Shown: positions 28,901 through 38,600 of the stretch, piece by piece
How positions within the stretch are numbered: the first letter of the stretch is position 1
Layout of the letters: every line of letters begins with the position of its first letter
Assembly (NCBI RefSeq): GCF_000003815.2
Contig: NC_049993.1
Span: forward strand, 493,260 to 557,259
Direction of reading: 5' to 3'
DNA from: Branchiostoma floridae
Taxonomy: Eukaryota; Chordata; Leptocardii; Amphioxiformes; Branchiostomatidae
Length of the DNA: 64,000 nucleotides
Notes under the pieces: generated by a model
What the model was told of the DNA's origin: nothing
Databases searched by the model: none
Seen by the model: only the letters and a program-made list of their open reading frames with translations
Program-made: the position numbers and the translations under genes

Positions 28901-29183
28901 TCATACTGTAGAGCGTCAAAAAGCTTCTCTTTTCCAGCAAGAAGGAAATTTCCGACCTTTTGCTACACGGGAGCAAAATACGACCTACCTTTTTCCCGCC
29001 ATAAGCACAAGCACGTTGGCCATACCTCGCCAAGACGTAAAACAAACAAACTTTTCACACTTTTACCCCAAGAATCCGCCCCTTTATAGGGCCCAGATCC
29101 TTCGTGGTGCCCTCCCAAGTCAGCCCAACACGAATCTAGGAGTAAGCTGAGGTAAATGTGAGGAAAAAGACTGACCCGTCCAT
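4830..29183 (-). CDS. Ptbp: Polypyrimidine tract-binding protein, four RRMs (spliced)
   Basis: A nuclear RNA-binding splicing regulator that binds CU-rich pre-mRNA and represses or rearranges exon choice. I joined 21 coding exons whose phases agree throughout; they run from [13 protein letters not shown] and RGSDELL (the vertebrate PTBP N terminus) to a C-terminal [15 protein letters not shown]2 ([20 protein letters not shown]), RRM3 (SVLLVSNLN, then [12 protein letters not shown]) and RRM4 ([21 protein letters not shown]) are clear orthologous matches. The first half of RRM1, about 50 codons, is absent and probably lies in the gaps at 16794-17062 and/or 17914-18013. The predicted length of about 600-630 residues compares with about 530-560 in human PTBP1; the excess is in the N terminus and linkers. 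The gene shares a promoter interval with the plus-strand gene at 29577. Skipping of the 34-nt exon at 8004-8037 would frameshift, as in vertebrate autoregulation. Confidence 0.95.
5383..5446 (-). CDS. Ptbp: PTBP RRM4 exon (64 nt)
   Basis: Encodes [20 protein letters not shown] (human KDRKMALIQMGSVEEAVQAL). Donor GTAAGG; leaves in phase 0. Confidence 0.96.
5629..5706 (-). CDS. Ptbp: PTBP RRM4 exon (78 nt)
   Basis: Phase 2 in and out. Encodes [20 protein letters not shown] followed by FKFF (human VSEEDLKVLFSSNGGVVKGFKFF; shown for alignment in two parts). Confidence 0.93.
5906..6024 (-). CDS. Ptbp: PTBP exon, start of RRM4
   Basis: 119 nt encoding [20 protein letters not shown] and then [13 protein letters not shown], near-identical to the RRM3-RRM4 junction of vertebrate PTBP1. 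Leaves in phase 2. Confidence 0.97.
6162..6259 (-). CDS. Ptbp: PTBP exon, end of RRM3
   Basis: 98 nt encoding [20 protein letters not shown] and then [10 protein letters not shown] (human HLNGHKLHGKPIRITLSKHQ). Phase 1 in, phase 0 out. Confidence 0.96.
7289..7381 (-). CDS. Ptbp: PTBP RRM3 exon (93 nt)
   Basis: Phase 1 in and out. Encodes [20 protein letters not shown] and then [10 protein letters not shown] (human VYGDVQRVKILFNKKENALV). Contains the RNP1 region of RRM3. Confidence 0.96.
8004..8037 (-). CDS. Ptbp: PTBP conserved 34-nt RRM3 exon
   Basis: Exactly 34 nt, encoding [12 protein letters not shown] (human RVTPQSLFILFG). Vertebrate PTBP genes have an exon of the same length at this place; its skipping shifts the frame and sends the transcript to decay, and PTBP protein itself promotes the skipping. 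Upstream on the minus strand is a rich CU tract (CTATCTTCTTCTAC, then GCTCCTCTCTCTAAAG), consistent with PTB binding. Autoregulation in this species is inferred. Confidence 0.95.
8038..10746 (-). other. Ptbp: PTBP intron upstream of the 34-nt exon
   Basis: 2.7 kb without coding content that I could support. The last 100 bases before the 34-nt exon are CU-rich, with several TCTTC and CTCTCT words. The rest looks like ordinary intron sequence. Confidence 0.7.
10747..10880 (-). CDS. Ptbp: PTBP exon, start of RRM3
   Basis: 134 nt encoding [16 protein letters not shown], an Ala-rich segment and [13 protein letters not shown], the RNP2 strand of RRM3 (human [12 protein letters not shown]). Leaves in phase 0 directly before the 34-nt exon. 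Confidence 0.96.
11302..11406 (-). CDS. Ptbp: PTBP RRM2-RRM3 linker exon (105 nt)
   Basis: Phase 1 in and out. Encodes [18 protein letters not shown] and an Ala-rich run, matching in composition and position the Ala-rich linker before RRM3 in vertebrate PTBP1. Confidence 0.88.
12050..12082 (-). CDS. Ptbp: PTBP in-frame 33-nt mini-exon
   Basis: Acceptor CTTTATTTCTAATCCTAG, donor GTAACT; phase 1 on both sides. Encodes [11 protein letters not shown] in the RRM2-RRM3 linker. Its exact three-fold length, phase fit and good pyrimidine tract support it. It may be alternatively spliced, because the flanking exons also join in phase without it. Confidence 0.6.
12623..12791 (-). CDS. Ptbp: PTBP exon, end of RRM2
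   Basis: 169 nt encoding [20 protein letters not shown] and then [18 protein letters not shown], the RRM2 C-terminal extension characteristic of the PTBP family. Leaves in phase 1 after EQAMGL. Confidence 0.96.
13092..13150 (-). CDS. Ptbp: PTBP RRM2 exon (59 nt), RNP1
   Basis: Encodes [19 protein letters not shown], the RNP1-like beta strand of RRM2 (human FQALLQYADPVSAQHAK). Phase 1 in, phase 0 out. Confidence 0.95.
13707..13758 (-). CDS. Ptbp: PTBP RRM2 exon (52 nt)
   Basis: Encodes [17 protein letters not shown] (human IFSKFGTVLKIITFTKN) and leaves in phase 1. Acceptor CTGTAG, donor GTATGT. Confidence 0.95.
14635..14862 (-). CDS. Ptbp: PTBP exon, linker and start of RRM2
   Basis: 228 nt, phase 0. 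Encodes an Ala/Gln-rich start ([12 protein letters not shown]), a Gly/Met-rich linker and then [20 protein letters not shown], almost identical to the RRM2 opening of vertebrate PTBP. Confidence 0.96.
15572..15625 (-). CDS. Ptbp: PTBP in-frame 54-nt exon, probable cassette
   Basis: Bounded by CTGCTGAG and GTAACA, phase 0 on both sides. Encodes [18 protein letters not shown] in the RRM1-RRM2 linker, where vertebrate PTBP1 has no equivalent block. The nearer TTAG acceptor would bring a stop into frame, so the downstream GAG acceptor was chosen. Symmetry and lack of homology suggest an optional exon. Confidence 0.6.
16106..16252 (-). CDS. Ptbp: PTBP exon, second half of RRM1
   Basis: 147 nt, phase 0. 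Encodes [20 protein letters not shown] and then [17 protein letters not shown], corresponding to RNP1 through the end of RRM1 in human PTBP1 (AFIEMNTEEAA, IQFSNHKELKTD). The preceding RRM1 exon was not found in 16253-19554. Confidence 0.95.
16253..19554 (-). other. Ptbp: PTBP intron region with two assembly gaps; RRM1 exon missing
   Basis: Contains runs of N at 16794-17062 (269) and 17914-18013 (100). The exon or exons for the first half of RRM1 (the IRKLP and GKVTNLLMLKGKNQ regions in human) must lie here, because the flanking exons join the family only across that segment. I did not see it in the readable sequence. A near-perfect 16-bp hairpin sits at 18888-18926. Confidence 0.7.
19555..19574 (-). 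CDS. Ptbp: PTBP microexon (20 nt), NGAKK
   Basis: A 20-nt exon between CTACAG and GTAAGA. It converts phase 1 to phase 0 and encodes GENGAKK, matching the NGNDSKK stretch of the bipartite nuclear localisation signal in vertebrate PTBP1. The phase fit on both sides and the homology make it credible despite its size. Skipping it would frameshift. Confidence 0.82.
21622..21675 (-). CDS. Ptbp: PTBP exon 4 (54 nt)
   Basis: Phase 1 in and out; encodes [17 protein letters not shown]. The acceptor is ACATAG and the donor GTTAGA. It is symmetric, so it could be skipped without changing frame. No close vertebrate counterpart is evident. Confidence 0.8.
22309..22327 (+). repeat. ATC trinucleotide repeat
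   Basis: Six ATC units in the PTBP intron between 21676 and 23584. Confidence 0.85.
23585..23675 (-). CDS. Ptbp: PTBP exon 3, RGSDELL segment
   Basis: 91 nt beginning [18 protein letters not shown] and ending in phase 1. RGSDEL is the conserved N-terminal PTBP sequence next to the nuclear localisation region. The remainder is Gly/Asn/Pro-rich and presumably disordered. Confidence 0.92.
23676..28716 (-). other. Ptbp: PTBP large 5' intron
   Basis: 5 kb between the exons at 23585 and 28717. I see no supported coding sequence, only scattered simple repeats such as a CA run near 26110-26126. Confidence 0.6.
28717..28747 (-). CDS. Ptbp: PTBP exon 2 (31 nt)
   Basis: It follows a strong polypyrimidine acceptor (CTCTCTTATTCTACAG) and ends AACGAAG|GTTGGT. 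It encodes [10 protein letters not shown], matching the GTK end of the equivalent short exon in vertebrate PTBP, and leaves in phase 0 for the RGSDELL exon. Confidence 0.85.
29176..29183 (-). CDS. Ptbp: PTBP exon 1, start codon
   Basis: ATGGACGG followed by GTCAGT. It encodes MD plus two bases of a Gly codon and joins 28717-28747 in phase 2 to give [13 protein letters not shown]. Human PTBP1 likewise begins MDG, with a separate short exon ending GTK. The coding part is only 8 nt, so the call rests on this match and on phase. Confidence 0.75.
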
Positions 29184-29576
29184 GCTAGGTGCGGAGGCGC
29201 GGGGCAGGTTGACTGGAGGCGGACTTGGTGCGTGGCGCCCAGGGGAGGAAGAGGAAGCAAGATGGCGGGACGACAGGCACGAACCCAGGTAGGCGCGATC
29301 ACACAGGTAAAGGGAAACTCAGACGCTTGGACACAGCCAATCGGGTGCGCACACAGCTTCTTTTGTGTACGCCTCACCTTTATACAAATTTCATGATGCG
29401 TGCCGGGCAGGAATTCAGCGGAAAAATAATATGTGCTCAGGTGTCACGGGATCGGGGAACGAGAGCCTTCACAAAGTACCCGGATGTGGATTGACCTCTC
29501 ATCTCTGACCTCTGACATCCACCTGTTTGCGCGCCAAACTTTGCCACAAATGCATCAAACCTTACGTACTACTAAA
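29184..29576. promoter_or_regulatory. Head-to-head promoter interval, PTBP / thioredoxin-like gene
   Basis: Only 393 bases separate the PTBP start codon (minus) from the start codon of the plus-strand gene. The stretch is comparatively rich in CG and GC blocks (29190-29300) with no TATA box that I can see, as is common for bidirectional housekeeping promoters. A short plus-strand ATG (29262, MAGRQARTQ) followed by a GT is present but does not join downstream exons in frame. Confidence 0.6.
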
Positions 29577-29692
29577 ATGATAATGAGATCTATGGGGAAT
29601 ATTATCTACCGACTGATCTATATTTCTTTGGCGTTGTTTTTGTGTTGCAGAGAGACTGGGCAACAAGAAATCGAACTGGAAGAACACGAGAG
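29577..29692 (+). CDS. Thioredoxin-like gene exon 1, signal peptide
   Basis: ATGs at 29577, 29583 and 29592 all precede the hydrophobic core; the first is reported. An apparent acceptor (GTGTTGCAG at 29642-29650) is rejected because the frame reads straight through it from the signal peptide into RETGQQEIELEEHE. Ends in phase 2 before GTAAAA. Confidence 0.8.
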
Positions 29693-32600
29693 GTAAAATA
29701 CTAAAATGGGTGTGGTGTAACAAGTGGTGGTACAATTTATACCGGTCTGTCTAGTTCAGTAATCCAGGAGTCTGGACCTCCATGGAGAGAAACACTGAGC
29801 ATCTTTTCCGTGTTTGAACAAGTCTTACCGAATAGTATATCATCGCATTAGAGTCATGCTTACTTGCAAAGTCCTTAGCCCTAACACGCACTAAGTTACC
29901 CAGTAAGGTAATTTGCAACAAGTGTGCAGATGTAAGATCATGTAACATTGAGTGCCTAGAAATTATGTATGTACGAGTACCTGTCATTGTTTTTGCAATC
30001 CCAAGAAACTACATGCAGAATTGCCATGCATCCACTTTCCTACTAACTTTTGTCTTTGAAAGGTTTGCATTGCCATATTATAACATGGGTTTAGGGGGTG
30101 AAGTCTACATTTTCAACTTGCCTTAAATGTTTGGTACTCTACTCTAATCTGCATGGCCAGATCTTGCCAATGCTTTATGGTAAATTTAGGAGGACTGGCA
30201 ACAGTTAATGATAATTTGATTTGTTATTGTAAAAGATTTTGGGAACAATTTTCATCGACTGTTTCATTGCATTCATGGGTTGTCCAGGCAAAACTGGTTT
30301 GATGAAAGAGCTGGGCTTTGCCCCTGGCCTGTCTAGCTGGCCTGGCTATCACAGCAGGCCACCAAGATCCCCCCATTCATAACCACACAAATGGCCAGCC
30401 TCTCATGTATCTCTCTAACAGAATACAGACAAATTACAGCCATTACGCCAAGAGCATGTACTTTAAGCGCATTGTCAAGCCACCTACAAGCAAACTAAAC
30501 TGATATCTATTCAACGTTACTTGTTTGAATTTCTAAGGGACTGCAAACAAATTAACAGCAACATTACGGGAGAAAGAAACAATGCTTGTGCTTGATGTTG
30601 AGAACAATACCATATACTCACAGGCAGTTTGGCCAAACAAAGGAGGTCATATTTAGGTTACCACGCAATTAACTGAAGACCCGGTTATGGTGGAAAATGG
30701 GCGCTGTCAGAGTATTGGACCTTTACTTGACATTTTCCCTTTAATGTATCAAAGATTTGAAGATTGAATATTTAGTCTTCAACGTACATAACACGGACTG
30801 ACTGCTTTGTTTGTTTGTTTGTTTGTTTGCTTAATGAAACAAGGCTGGAATACATCAGTTTGTTTTTCATTTAGCAAATGTTAGTTTAAACACTGCTTTT
30901 ACCGTATTGCTAGGATCCCCCATGCAGACCCTTTTGTAGTAATTGCATCAAGATTATCATTTGTTATTTTTTTTCACTAAGTTCTCTATTTCAGTTTTCA
31001 AAACTTATGAAATCATGAACTCATGATATAACTTAAAAAGAAATTTTGAATTCTTTAAATTTGCACAAACTAATTAAAAGATAAAGCCTTTGTTAAAGTT
31101 AGTTTGCTTTAGAACTTTCCTTAAGAGGATCCATTGAAATATAAGTGACCACACAGTGCTATTTGATGATTTTTGAACAGATATCAGGACATCTTCCCCC
31201 TGACTCAGTCCAACTTCACCACAGAAGTGCTGGGGAGTGAGGAGGCGTGGATTGTCATCTTCCATACAGGTAAGGCTGTCATCTTCCATACAGGTAAGGC
31301 TGTCATCTTCCATACAGGTAAGGCTGTCATCTTCCATACAGGTAAGACTGCCATCTTCCATACAGGTAAGACTGCCATCTTCCATACAGGTAAGGCTGCC
31401 ATCTTCCATACAGGTAAGGCTGCCATCTTCCATACAGGTAAGACTGCCATCTTCCATACAGGTAAGGCTGTCATCTTCCATACAGGTAAGACTGCCATCT
31501 TCCATACAGGTAAGACTGCCATCTTCCATACAGGTAAGACTGCCATCTTCCATACAGGTAAGGCTGCCATCTTCCATACAGGTAAGGCTGCCATCTTCCA
31601 TACAGGTAAGACTGTCATCTTCCATACAGGTAAGACTGCCATCTTCCATACAGGTAAGACTGCCATCTTCCATACAGGTAAGGCTGCCATCTTCCATACA
31701 GGTAAGGCTGCCATCTTCCATACAGGTAAGGCTGCCATCTTCCATACAGGTAAGGCTGCCATCTTCCATACAGGTAAGACTGCCATCTTCCATACAGGTA
31801 AGGCTGTCATCTTCCATACAGGTAAGACTGCCATCTTCCATACAGGTAAGACTGCCATCTTCCATACAGGTAAGACTGCCATCTTCCATACAGGTAAGGC
31901 TGCCATCTTCCATACAGGTAAGGCTGTCATCTTCCATACAGGTAAGACTGCCATCTTCCATACAGGTAAGGCTGTCATCTTCCATACAGGTAAGACTGCC
32001 ATCTTCCATACAGGTAAGACTGCCATCTTCCAGCAGACTTCTCTCCAGTGCAAAAGTGCTCGACAGAAGGAGCCCTTAATGCCAATTGCTGAATGCACAT
32101 CAGTGATAGAGAAAGTCTGGTTTGAAGGTGTTTCTTATTATGGATATATCATATAGGGCAGATACCACAGTTAGACCCGTCCATAGGAAAGCATGTTTAT
32201 AATAACATATTACACTGAAACAAGGCTTCCTTAAAATACTGCAGTCAAACCTGTATTAGCGACCATCTTTGCATGCATATCAAACTGCCACCTTGTCACT
32301 GTGGTCATGTTTTCTCAATCCCTTGGATTTTTCCCATTGACTTAAGTTAACCATTTAACAATTCCTGTAAACATTAACCTCCAGAAACACTCACCTTGTG
32401 ACCATACAGCGCCCGTATGTCACCTTGCTCCAGGTTTGAAATCGTAGTCTGGAAGATTTTAAGTTCCCAACCGGGTCATTTTGGCGGCGAAAGATACGCA
32501 TACCTTGAATTCATATCTTAGGTTGTCCGTGAATTTACCGACTGTGCAATGTTTAATAAGTGAATAAAGATCAATGGGAACTGAAATCGTGAAAACCTTA

Positions 32601-35600
32601 TTGCTTATGATCAATTGATCAGCATTTATTGGAAAAGTTGAAATGCAGTTTTAACTTTTCCAGAATGACTTCTACAAACACAGCTGAACTTTCAAGTTAT
32701 GATCAGCATTTTCTCTATACAGGTGGCCATTCCTCTATACTGGCCACCTGTCTATAGCGGCCATATTTGGCCAGTCCCTTAAGTGGCCACTATAGACAGG
32801 TTTGACTGTAGCCCCAATTTCAATCTCAAAAATTCTTCTTCAATAGAAATTCACAAGGGTCTTCTTTATCACTATTTAATTCAAAGAAAACAGTGTTATC
32901 CAGCTCAAACTCTGAGGAAAGCTAATTAATGCTCTGTGCAAGGACGTTACATCAGGTGTAACGTCCTTGCTCTGTGAAAGAAACCTCACCTTTGACCCCA
33001 GTTTTCTACTGACAGTGTACATTTTTGTATTTAACCATATAGGATCAAACAGCTCAAATCTGTTCTTTCAACTTAACAACTGTACTAACAAATTTTGACC
33101 AAAAGGTGAAAGCGACTACCCTACTTGTTCTCGCTAACCCCCAAAGTCTCCAGATTGAGCCAAAATATTAGAGAACAAGGAGTATTGGTTCTGTCTTTTA
33201 TTAAATTACATGGTATCATACTATATTATATCATTATCATATTATTAAGCTTTTAATAGTATATCTTTTATTAAACTTTTTTTTAATTGAAAGCTTGCAT
33301 AATTTTTGTGGCCCTCAGAGGACGTCATCCATGTACAGGTAATCCAATCAACATGGCCTATAGTGTACAGGAAGGATTGCTAGTACTAATAGGTGGATTT
33401 GAATACATGAAATCCACACACATTATTGACTGAGGGGACATTATAAACCATGCCAAAAATTATGTAGGACTGTTTGGAGGTATATGCTGAGCCTATAACG
33501 TATGGAACTTCTTCATCACCTCTGCTTGTTTTTCTATAGGCACCTTAACACTGGAATGGAAGAAGATGGCAGTAGCCCTGAGGGGCGTGGTCTGGGTGGG
33601 GATGATTGACAGGAGGGAGGAAAAAGACTTACTTCAGACCATGGTAAATAACTTCAGTACACCTGGCACATGTACAATATAGTGTTAGATAATAAAAACC
33701 TCAGTGCTGTCCTGGTACATGTAAGATACAGACTGTTAGGCAAGTCTATTGGCCTTGGGCAAGTGACAGTGCCAATTGAGAAAGTGCAATTGTCCTCCTC
33801 CACTTACCTCAGGTTGAGCCAGGGAGATTTTGGTGTCTGACTTTGAATTAGGTCCCATTTGAAAGCTGACATCCCTAACCAAAGTGACATGTGCATGTGG
33901 GTACTCCTTTTCCCCTGTGGAGTGAGGAAATAGGTGTAGTGTAGGGGTGGGTACCAGTACAGAAAATTCAGGTCCAGGTCCGGACCTGAACCTGATTCAG
34001 TATGACTCATACCAATGGTCCATTTCACTACTGAGTATTAGACTTACACTGGCATCTTAAAATCATTAAACGCTAACTGCACGTGTACCATTGACTGTAA
34101 AACTTGGTAGAAATTACTATAAACTCTACTCTACACATGTACTTCACTCTTGTCATTGTCTTCCACCTGCAAGTACCAAAATGTGTGAATTCCTGATCAA
34201 ATAATCTGTTACTTTTCTAATTAGTCCAACATCTGGCCCACCTGACTTTTTCAGGTCCGGTTTTTCTGGACCGGTCCAATTAGAAAAAACGGTTTTGTAC
34301 CGGTACACTGTACTGTGAAGTGCCTTTCTCAAGGGCACAGATGGGACCGTCTAGGGGTTCAAATCCATGACCATTGATTTTGAAAGGATGAGTATGTAAA
34401 AATTTTGAAAAAAGATGTTTTAACTCTTCTAATTGTTGACTCATTGGCTGGTCTTCTGGTAGTTGGAAATTAAAACATAAGTGCAGTGAAGAAATAAGAC
34501 ATATTAGTTGCAGTGATAGAAAGTACACATTAAAGTTTACTGAGTTTTTGTCATGAACTTATATCCCGACTGGATGGCAGATTATTAAATAGGATGGGTC
34601 CAAACAGGGTGCCTTGGGGGACCCCACAAGTCAAAACTCCCACTCTTTCTTGGAGCAAGATCTACCAGCAAACATGACATTCCTTCATTGGAGAACTTTT
34701 TTAGACAAACTGCATTTAGTCAAACCCAAAGGATATTATTTCCCTTTCATGTTCATATCTAGTCCACCCCCTGGGAGTGTTTCTGTAAAATCCACACCAT
34801 TCAACTGGTAGCTTTTCAGTAGTATGAGCTTCTGTCATGGAACTATTGAAGCTTTGTCAACCAAGCCTTTCTGTTGTCAGTCATGCTGCAATTCCTTTAT
34901 GGCAAGCATGGAACACTACCCTTGAGTCAGTGTGCATGCAAGCCTACAGTCCAATACCTGTGTCATACCTCGGACTAACTGGACTGGAAAGGTGTGTCCA
35001 GCCAGACAGGTAGACAAACACGTTTGTCTTGTCTCTATGGTGATAGAGTTTCTATTGTGTACCCTTCGTCTCACCTGTAATGACTACTTGAATGGTATTA
35101 TATGTATACTACTATGTAGGACATGTAGAATATGTATGATATTGTGGTTCTGATGGTAAGTTAGAGACTAGGCAAGGGTGCTCCAACACACCATATTGTG
35201 CAATGTATAGTATGTACACAAAGACAAGGAGGTAGTCGGGCGGAAGGAATTTAGTGGTTACCTGCATGTATGCAGGTATGGTTTTGATGCTGGTGGAAAC
35301 TTTTCGGTAGCCGGGGATGTAGGGCGCTGTATCTCGTGAACGGATGGTGCGAGCACGACGATTTTTGGTACGTGGGTTGGGGGTGGTAGCCTGACACTCA
35401 GGTGTGATTTTGGGCCTCCTGGCGCTTGACCTTGACATTGAAGGTGGCATTTTTGTTGTTTTTGGGGCACTTTTGGCGCTGTGTGTCCGGAACGATACGC
35501 GCGATTGCGACGATTTTTGGTGCATGGGTGGGGGGTTGTTGCCTGTTGCCTAGGATTGACTTTGGGCCTTGTCGCGTTTGAACTTGACCCGGCAGGTCGA

Positions 35601-38600
35601 ATTTTGTGTCCGGGAGGGGTGTTTCCAGAGTTATATCTTCTGAACGGCTGGTGCTGGCGCGATGATATTTGACACATGTGTCGGCGGTGGCTGAATAATG
35701 CTCAATTTTGATTTTGGCGCCCTTGGTGCTTGAACTTGACATTTTAGGTTACCTTTTGTGCGGGCACGGGGCGTGCGCTGTATCTCCGGAACGCAAGGTG
35801 CCATTGTGTTGCCATTTGGTACGTGAGTTGTTTGTGGTGTCCTGGTGGTCAGGTTTGATTTTGGGCCTCCTAGTGCTTGAACTTGATACTGTATAGGTTG
35901 ACCCTGTTTTAGTGTGGTTGGGGCATCCTCCCAATATCTGCTTGGTTTTAAAAACAGATTATGGTTGGGTGTAGAACCATCATCTGGCCTGGGCCACCTT
36001 CAATGTATCAGGTTACTTAGTGGCACTGACAGTTTGCCAGATGACGGGAGTGTGCCAGATTATATATCTGTTGGTCAGGTATAATTGGAGTTTGCTTATT
36101 ACTCTTTGTGGTGTTTCTAGAGCTGTATAGTACTGAGTTTTAAGTTCCGGTACAAGTTCCTTTACCCTGTTGGCAATCATGGTTGAACTTGAACTTAAAC
36201 AGAAGAAGATGCAATTTTCTAATGTGGAGGAGAACTGTATAGAGTGTGGGCATAAGAGAAAGGTATGTGTATGATTTGTCCTGTGTTTCTTTTTGTTTCT
36301 TTGGTAATGCCATTTCCATACTGTATACAGGTAATTTGTTGTTTTGGGCTAGTCATATTCGCTTGGTTTTTGGGCCTGCTTAATCTATGGTACAGGCAGG
36401 GTTAAGTGGTGGAGGCTTAGCTTTGTTCTGTTTTGAATTCAGTATCGTTTGTTGCATTTTGTCGCGGCAAATATATGATGAAATTCCCCTTCTAAGCAAC
36501 TGCTCATTGGTTTGCGGGGATGTTTGCTGGGTGTTTGCTCTGACTACAACAGCTTCTGAACTTTTCAAAGCTTCCATTGCCAGCAGCTTGCCATCTATAA
36601 ATGGGATTGACAAGGACATTTTTCATAGTAAATTGTGCTGTTAAATTTGGCTTAGATACTACAGGAGATTTAGGTTTGGGTTGGATGGATTGAATGAAAA
36701 TATCATACCACCCTGGGGACTAACTGTTGCTGCTGCATGGGGGCTACCACTATTCATGTTGTCTAATGTCTATGGAACTACAGATAAAAGTATCATTGGT
36801 CAAATTATGCGAGTAACATTCCGATGTCAAGTGAATAACACCCCAGAAATAAATCTTTAATGAATATCATTGGAAGAACACAAACCAAGGAGACTTAGCA
36901 GCTGCATTAGGTCAGTACATTGAAATAGGAAGATATTAGTATATCATGTGACAGAGTAACTACATGTGCATGGGCCATCTGAGACAAAAAAAAGGTAGCG
37001 TCTCAACAACTTCAAAGTACTGTGGTTGGTTACATACTTAAGAAATCCAAAATAAGTAATGTTCATCCATGTCCAAACTTACAAATTCAGAAAATGGAAT
37101 TTCAGAGTCAGACTTTTGCATGGTGCACAACCAACACGGTAAAAAGCTCATTTTTCCAACCACGTACCACAGACAAAAAGGCAAAAATACACAATAGGTC
37201 TACAGAAACCCAATACATTTCATGCAGGCCTGAGGTCTACGAACTCTTGTTCTGTTTTGAGGTGAAGAGGTCACGTGCAAAAACCTGGAACATAAATGAA
37301 CAACCTGAACTTTGTATACAGTGTAGCCTACAGTCAACTAAAAAAAACATTTCAACAGCAAAATGCAGCAACTTTTGCAAACAAAGCATAAAATACTCAA
37401 ATGACAATTGTGAACCTAGAGAACAGAAGGTTTATGGACTCCAACTAATAATGTAAAAGCCACATGAAATATTTATCCCGGGGCCAGACAAAGCACCCAG
37501 TGATCCCCACCTGTAGCCTTACAGGACTAAATGTGGGATTCAGCAGCTGAATTATTCATGTAAGGAGGGATGCAGGAGGATCTGTTGAGAGATAAAGCCG
37601 GCTGGGACAGCATTTCCTCCTGTTGGGTTTATTGCAGACAGGTGATCAAACTATCTGATATTGTCTGATTGATCTCTGTAATAAGGCAACATCAATGAGG
37701 CTTTCAGTTCAACCATCCAGATTGACTGTCTTTTGCTGTTAGTGATGCATCAAAAATGGACACAGCTATTTAAAAGTAACTGTTATGATTAGTTCATATA
37801 GTGGTCTTTTTGCATACTTACTGGATTAGACTTCCTTGTCATCCCAACTTGTAGTAGATATATTAGTTACTGGTATGTTACAACCTTGTACCAGAAGTGT
37901 GCATAAGATGTTTTTCACTGTCCGTCATAAATACATGCCAATGAAGTCAGGAAACATCCTTCTTGAACAAAAGTAAAGTACTAGGTCATGTAACTATTTT
38001 CATGTCATCCATATCCCAACAAGACCATCAAATTTGTGATGGAAGAATAATCATGACTTTAAGAGTGGTAGAGTAATCATTCTTGTCTTGTTGTGTGCAT
38101 GCACTACTGAGATTCCCAATATACACATTCATGCAGCACTTCCATACATTCTCTGTGCTGTTTTCACTTATAAGACTGCAATGGCTGCAAAGCAGTCTGG
38201 GTAAGGGAGCGAAGTCTGGCATCCAAGTTATACCATCTGATTGGGACCTGAGGCCTTCCAGAATGTCCTGTACAGATCGAAAGTACCTCCTGGAGTCCAT
38301 TAGAAGTGAATGTGTAGTGAAAAAGTTTAAACTTTGTTCCAACACAATAAGAAGACTCACCATAAATTTTTGGTCGTGAACTCCGACCTTCGTCAGATGG
38401 ATGACTCGCTGTTGTGATGTTGCGGAAGTCGTTGGATGACGTCAGGCAAAAGCGAATCATAAATGGCAGAAAGACGGAACCTGCTACCGTCACAGTTTGG
38501 GGAGGGTGAAGCGCCCTAATGTAAATGGCCTCATCAACACCCCTCACAAACCAATCCTGTTCATTACCCAAGATCACAACATCAAGTCATCCATCTGACG

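Noticed and set aside
29262-29288. Plus-strand ATG (MAGRQARTQ) with a following donor as first exon of the ER protein gene
   Set aside because: It ends in phase 0, while the next coding segment needs phase 2; the signal-peptide reading from 29577 fits without splicing.
31074-32156. Long open frames of about 280-327 codons on both strands
   Set aside because: They are made by the 24-bp array, whose unit lacks stops in several frames; only the exon 2 frame has homology support.
35112-35742. Arg/Pro-rich minus-strand frames of 114-139 codons
   Set aside because: They follow the 150-bp tandem repeat and have the periodicity of the DNA, not of a protein family.
36380-36644. Overlapping open frames of about 80 codons on both strands
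   Set aside because: No homology, no splice context that joins the host gene; possibly a transposon remnant but not supportable.
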